Program-made: the position numbers and the translations under genes
Source: an uncultured Bacteroidota bacterium
Lineage (GTDB): Bacteria > Bacteroidota > Bacteroidia > Bacteroidales > SZUA-534
Assembly: GCA_937885735.1 (NCBI GenBank)
Contig: CALABN010000206.1
Span: forward strand, 1-7,151
DNA length: 7,151 nt
Direction: 5' to 3'
Notes under the pieces: generated by a model
The model's database searches: none
Seen by the model: only the letters and a program-made list of their open reading frames with translations
What the model was told of the DNA's origin: nothing
In this document: one piece after another, positions 4,810-7,151 of the stretch
Position numbering within the stretch: position 1 is the first letter of the stretch
How the letters are laid out: every line of letters starts with the position of its first letter

Positions 4810-5667
4810 TTATTTTTTCTCATCGTTAGGCAGAATGTTTGAATTGGAATTGGGTTTCAGTATGTCGGAAGCGCGTTGCGACGATATTATGCTGTGTCCC
4901 AATTGCTGTTCAAGGTCGGTGCGGGCGTTTTGTGCAATCTGTCCGCCCGCCATTGCTGTCTGCTGGCTCTCTGCAAGACCTTTTGGGTTGCGTTGTCGCG
5001 ATAATTCGGTGGTGGCGACTTCGGCAAGGGTGTTAAGCGCCAGTTCTATGTTGGTCATATTGTCGCGCAGGTTTTCCTTTGTAAGGCCTTTGTGTCGCTT
5101 GTATTCGCCAGTGGTCATTCCGCTCCAGGCTTTAGTGAGAATGTTGGTTAGAATTGCAAAGTCTTTTTGCTCTTTTACGCCTGAACGTTGCCACTCGTCG
5201 GTTAGTTCCTTGCGCATCTCAATCGACCGCATACGCTCGTTTATCCATTTGTCGCTGTAACCGCGACGGCGGTAATCGTCAACTGCCATTTGGAATGTCA
5301 GTTCAGGGTCAATCATTTGGTCGATGCGTTGGGCGCCAATTTCAGCAAGCCATTGCTTGACGGGTTCCGCCTTTTTTGACGGAATTGATTGAATGAGACG
5401 GAAAACCTGCTCTAAATCAGCCATATCCGTTAGACGCATCTTGCCGTCGACAGCAGGTACTTTCAAAGCGTTACAATTTGTAACGGTTTCATTGCCTTCG
5501 TCTCGAAGTCTTTTTTTCAAGACTCGCCAATAGGTTTGTGGATTGTCGCTATCTGTCAGTATTTGCACTATGTCGATTACTGAAAAATAGTATTTTTCCT
5601 CTTGTTCGTTCCAGACAACGCGAACCTGCTTGTCTTGAAATAATTGTATGGCAAAATTGTCATTCAT
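4810..5667 (-). CDS. Bro-N domain protein (phage antirepressor / DinD-like)
   Basis: This is a 285-residue soluble protein. Residues 5-115 look like a Bro-N domain: IQLFQDKQVRVVW, YYFSVIDIVQILTDSDNPQTYWRVLKKRL and MRLTDMADLEQVFRLIQSIP, then KQWLAEIGAQRIDQ. This domain occurs in phage antirepressors and in E. coli DinD. The second half (about 120-265) is charged and helical. It contains GLTKENLRDNMTNIELAL (194-211), then TELSRQRNPKGLAES (220-234) and GGQIAQNARTDLEQQLGHS (241-259), a pattern I associate with chromosomal Bro-N/DinD-like proteins of Bacteroidota. The tail is low-complexity (KPNSNSN). The likely role is DNA binding or regulation, possibly damage-linked, but no target is evident and no other phage genes are near. 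I found no clear -7 box or LexA-like site upstream (5668-5752). It is followed after 32 bases by the BASS symporter gene. Confidence 0.82.
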   Translation of the reverse strand: MNDNFAIQLFQDKQVRVVWNEQEEKYYFSVIDIVQILTDSDNPQTYWRVLKKRLRDEGNETVTNCNALKVPAVDGKMRLTDMADLEQVFRLIQSIPSKKAEPVKQWLAEIGAQRIDQMIDPELTFQMAVDDYRRRGYSDKWINERMRSIEMRKELTDEWQRSGVKEQKDFAILTNILTKAWSGMTTGEYKRHKGLTKENLRDNMTNIELALNTLAEVATTELSRQRNPKGLAESQQTAMAGGQIAQNARTDLEQQLGHSIISSQRASDILKPNSNSNILPNDEKK

Positions 5668-5734
5668 AGTATTCTTTATTTTGGGGGCAGATAAGCGTAT
5701 AATGCTGATTATTTTAATGTGCCTTTAAAATGTA

Positions 5735-5763
5735 TTGCTCTGCAATTTGAAATTACAGAGCAA
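5735..5763 (-). terminator. Hairpin at the end of the DJ-1 gene
   Basis: A 29-bp inverted repeat: TTGCTCTG (5735-5742) pairs with CAGAGCAA (5756-5763), and AATTT (5744-5748) with AAATT (5750-5754), around G5749. The only mismatch is C5743 against A5755. On the minus strand its first arm contains the last codons and the stop of the DJ-1 gene, and it is followed by TACATTTT rather than a clean U run. It probably ends or stabilises the flavoprotein/DJ-1 transcript. Confidence 0.6.
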
Positions 5764-6304
5764 GTTCCATAGCCTTTTTAACCTTGTCAACAGTGGCTTC
5801 GTCAGTGAGTGCGCCAAGCAGTTCAAGGCCGAAATCAATTGACAGGCCTGCGCCTACAGCCGTAATAAGGTTCTTGTCGCAGACGACATCGCCACCGACA
5901 TAGTTGTAGTTCTGTTCCATTATTTCAACGGCGCAACTATGGCAAGTTACTGTCGAGCCTTCGGCAACCTTGTTTGCAGCCAAGACAGTCGGGGCACCGC
6001 AAATGGCGCCTACTATTTTCCCGCTATTGTAGAATGAACTTACAATTTTGCCGACGGCTGCCGATTCTCCCAGGTTCTTGTATCCAGGATATCCGCCAGG
6101 AAGTATCAAGGCATCGCCTTGCGAAAAGTCGGCCTCGTCAATAGTGGTGTCGGCTTTAACCATAATGCCGTGCGACGATTGAACATCGGCACTGCTGTTG
6201 ATTGAAACTGTCTTGACATTGACGCCACCACGGCGAAGTATGTCTATTGGCGCAATGGCCTCAATATCCTCAAAGCCATTGGCAAGAAAAATAAATGCTG
6301 TCAT
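5753..6304 (-). CDS. DJ-1/PfpI family protein (YajL/ThiJ type)
   Basis: This 183-residue protein matches the length and order of the DJ-1 family. FLANGFEDIEA (residues 6-16) carries the conserved Glu15 that hydrogen-bonds the reactive Cys. ALILPGGYPGYKNL (65-78) is the PGG loop. AICGAPTVLAA (100-110) holds the nucleophile Cys102 at the tight elbow. VTCHSCAVEIM (119-129) places His122 where human DJ-1 has His126, and AVGAGLSIDFGLELL (149-163) is the closing block. Known members act as oxidative-stress sensors, chaperones, or glyoxalase III/deglycase-type enzymes on methylglyoxal; the exact activity cannot be chosen from sequence. It starts 28 bases after the flavoprotein gene with no promoter motif between them, so the two are probably one operon handling redox or electrophile stress. 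A hairpin overlaps its stop codon. Confidence 0.93.
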   Translation of the reverse strand: MTAFIFLANGFEDIEAIAPIDILRRGGVNVKTVSINSSADVQSSHGIMVKADTTIDEADFSQGDALILPGGYPGYKNLGESAAVGKIVSSFYNSGKIVGAICGAPTVLAANKVAEGSTVTCHSCAVEIMEQNYNYVGGDVVCDKNLITAVGAGLSIDFGLELLGALTDEATVDKVKKAMELAL

Positions 6305-6332
6305 ATTGGAGATGTTTTTATTGCTAATAATA

Positions 6333-6953
6333 CTATTGTCTTATATAGTTTGTGTAGATTTTTTGTTCCGATGCGGGAGCGAAGCCTGCATTTTTGCCTG
6401 CCTCGATGCATTTCAGCAGCCAAGCCATATTGTTGCCCAAGATACGCATTGTCTGCATTCCTTCGGCGTCCTGCAGAACGTCTTCAGGCTTGCTGCCGTG
6501 AACCATATTCCAGTAATTCGACGAAACAACAGGCATACAATTGATTGTAAAATACTTGTTTATCTGGTCGAGAGCGGCAGTGGCGCCACCACGTCGGCAA
6601 CTTACAACTGCGGCGGCAGGCTTGTTTTTCATCTTTCCGCTTGCCGCATAGAAAATGCGGTCCATAAACGAAGTGATTGCCCCGTCGGCCGATGCATAGT
6701 GGACTGGCGAGCCAAAGATGTAGCCATCGTATTTGTCGGCTGCATCAACAAACTCGTTGACCACGTCGCCACGGAAACAATTGCCCGTTTCGCGACATTT
6801 TGCGCAACCGATGCAACCTGCTATCGGCTGAACGCCAAGTTGCATCATTTCAGTTTCTATTCCGTTTTTATTGAGTGCAGATGCCACTTCGCAAAGTGCC
6901 GTATAAGTACAGCCTTTAGGATGTGGGCTTGCGTTGATTAGCAGAACTTTCAT
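6333..6953 (-). CDS. Flavodoxin-fold NAD(P)H reductase, iron-sulfur-flavoprotein-like
   Basis: The open frame extends to an ATG at 6983, but I choose the ATG at 6953 (206 residues) because the protein then begins MKVLLINASPHPKGCTYTAL, the standard first strand and FMN phosphate loop. The longer start would also fall inside the -7 box at 6981-6988. YDGYIFGSPVHYASADGAITSFMDR (75-99) is the second FMN-binding loop of the NADPH-dependent FMN reductase family, and CRRGGATAALDQINKYF (119-135) is a further typical block. Between them, GCIGCAKCRETGNC (46-59) has cysteines 47, 50, 53 and 59 spaced CX2CX2CX5C. That spacing is the compact motif that binds a 4Fe-4S cluster in iron-sulfur flavoproteins (Isf). 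The protein therefore probably carries FMN plus an iron-sulfur cluster and passes electrons between NAD(P)H or ferredoxin and an unknown acceptor. It is the first gene of a pair with DJ-1, 28 bases upstream. Confidence 0.88.
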   Translation of the reverse strand: MKVLLINASPHPKGCTYTALCEVASALNKNGIETEMMQLGVQPIAGCIGCAKCRETGNCFRGDVVNEFVDAADKYDGYIFGSPVHYASADGAITSFMDRIFYAASGKMKNKPAAAVVSCRRGGATAALDQINKYFTINCMPVVSSNYWNMVHGSKPEDVLQDAEGMQTMRILGNNMAWLLKCIEAGKNAGFAPASEQKIYTNYIRQ

Positions 6954-6980
6954 ATATGTATGTGTTTTTGTTGTCGATTT

Positions 6981-6988
6981 CAAAGTTA
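6981..6988 (-). promoter_or_regulatory. Candidate -7 box of the flavoprotein/DJ-1 operon
   Basis: The reverse strand reads TAACTTTG, an exact TAnnTTTG match 27 bases before the ATG at 6953, which fits a short leader of about 20 bases. There is no good -33 box at standard spacing. The box lies in the 59-bp gap after the HAD gene, so the flavoprotein gene probably begins its own transcript. Confidence 0.5.
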
Positions 6989-7012
6989 GTGTTTATGGCG
7001 AATCGTTTTCAT

Positions 7013-7151
7013 TCAATTGCAATTTATTAGCAACGGCAGTGTTTCAAGTAATTGCGACATATTGTCGAAAACAAGGTCGGCACCAGCCTTTTCAAGGTCG
7101 GAACGCGATAGGATGCCTGTGTTTACGCCAATCGTAAATACTCCAGCCGAT
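7013..7151 (-). CDS. HAD-family phosphatase, C-terminal end (runs off right edge)
   Basis: The reverse strand is open from the window edge to a TGA at 7015-7013, giving the last 45 residues of a protein. The sequence SAGVFTIGVNTGILSRSDLE, then KAGADLVFDNMSQLLETLPLL, is the usual C-terminal end of HAD hydrolases of the phosphoglycolate phosphatase or beta-phosphoglucomutase type. In these, a glycine-containing strand after the catalytic DD motif is followed by L..AGAD.V.D...L...L. The catalytic Asp motifs lie outside the window, so neither substrate nor activity can be judged. It ends 59 bases before the flavoprotein start, with a -7 box in the gap. Confidence 0.7.
   Translation of the reverse strand, partial: SAGVFTIGVNTGILSRSDLEKAGADLVFDNMSQLLETLPLLINCN

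Noticed and set aside
6198..6941. 247-codon plus-strand open frame
   Set aside because: Antisense to the DJ-1 and flavoprotein genes, both with clear motifs; no homology seen in the antisense product.
6954..6983. Ten-residue N-terminal extension of the flavoprotein
   Set aside because: MKSTTKTHTY precedes the standard MKVLLINASP start, and its ATG falls inside the TAACTTTG -7 box.

Overview
The window looks like chromosomal DNA of a member of the Bacteroidota, most likely the order Bacteroidales. The signs are: several exact matches to the Bacteroidota -7 promoter element TAnnTTTG, no strong Shine-Dalgarno sequences, AT-rich spacers with 7-bp tandem repeats, and protein sequences (the roughly 500-residue glutamine synthetase, the PurF-like protein, the Bro-N protein) of types I associate with this phylum. 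The assignment comes from reading and memory, with no search run.

Layout, left to right. (1) At the left edge, on the minus strand, is the first 86 codons of a PurF-like amidophosphoribosyltransferase homologue whose glutaminase site appears dead. (2) A 331-bp divergent spacer holds promoter candidates for both directions and leads to a plus-strand GNAT acetyltransferase (591-1121). (3) A 307-bp AT-rich spacer carries a 39-bp near-perfect palindrome, repeated TTGAAAA-type motifs and a -7 box just before a glutamine synthetase (1429-2934), which ends in a textbook intrinsic terminator. (4) Next comes a short plus-strand vsr mismatch-repair endonuclease gene (3101-3604) with a GTG start and no partner methylase in view. 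(5) A repeat-rich spacer (3605-3802) holds an 18-bp perfect palindrome and two 7-bp tandem arrays. (6) The rest is on the minus strand. Reading in the direction of transcription it contains: the end of a HAD-type phosphatase (right edge), an iron-sulfur-flavoprotein-like flavodoxin reductase, a DJ-1/PfpI protein ending in a hairpin, a Bro-N (phage antirepressor/DinD-like) protein, and a BASS-family sodium symporter.

How the genes fit together. The flavoprotein and DJ-1 genes are 28 bp apart and probably form one operon concerned with redox or electrophile stress. The Bro-N and BASS genes are 32 bp apart with no visible promoter between them and are probably co-transcribed, although no functional link is obvious. 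Glutamine synthetase and the PurF-like protein both belong to nitrogen/glutamine metabolism but are separately transcribed.

I do not see an obvious new defence system, CRISPR array, transposon or RNA gene. The most interesting items are the PurF homologue with a degraded glutaminase centre, the palindrome and repeated motifs upstream of glutamine synthetase, the orphan Vsr, and the odd Bro-N/BASS gene pair.
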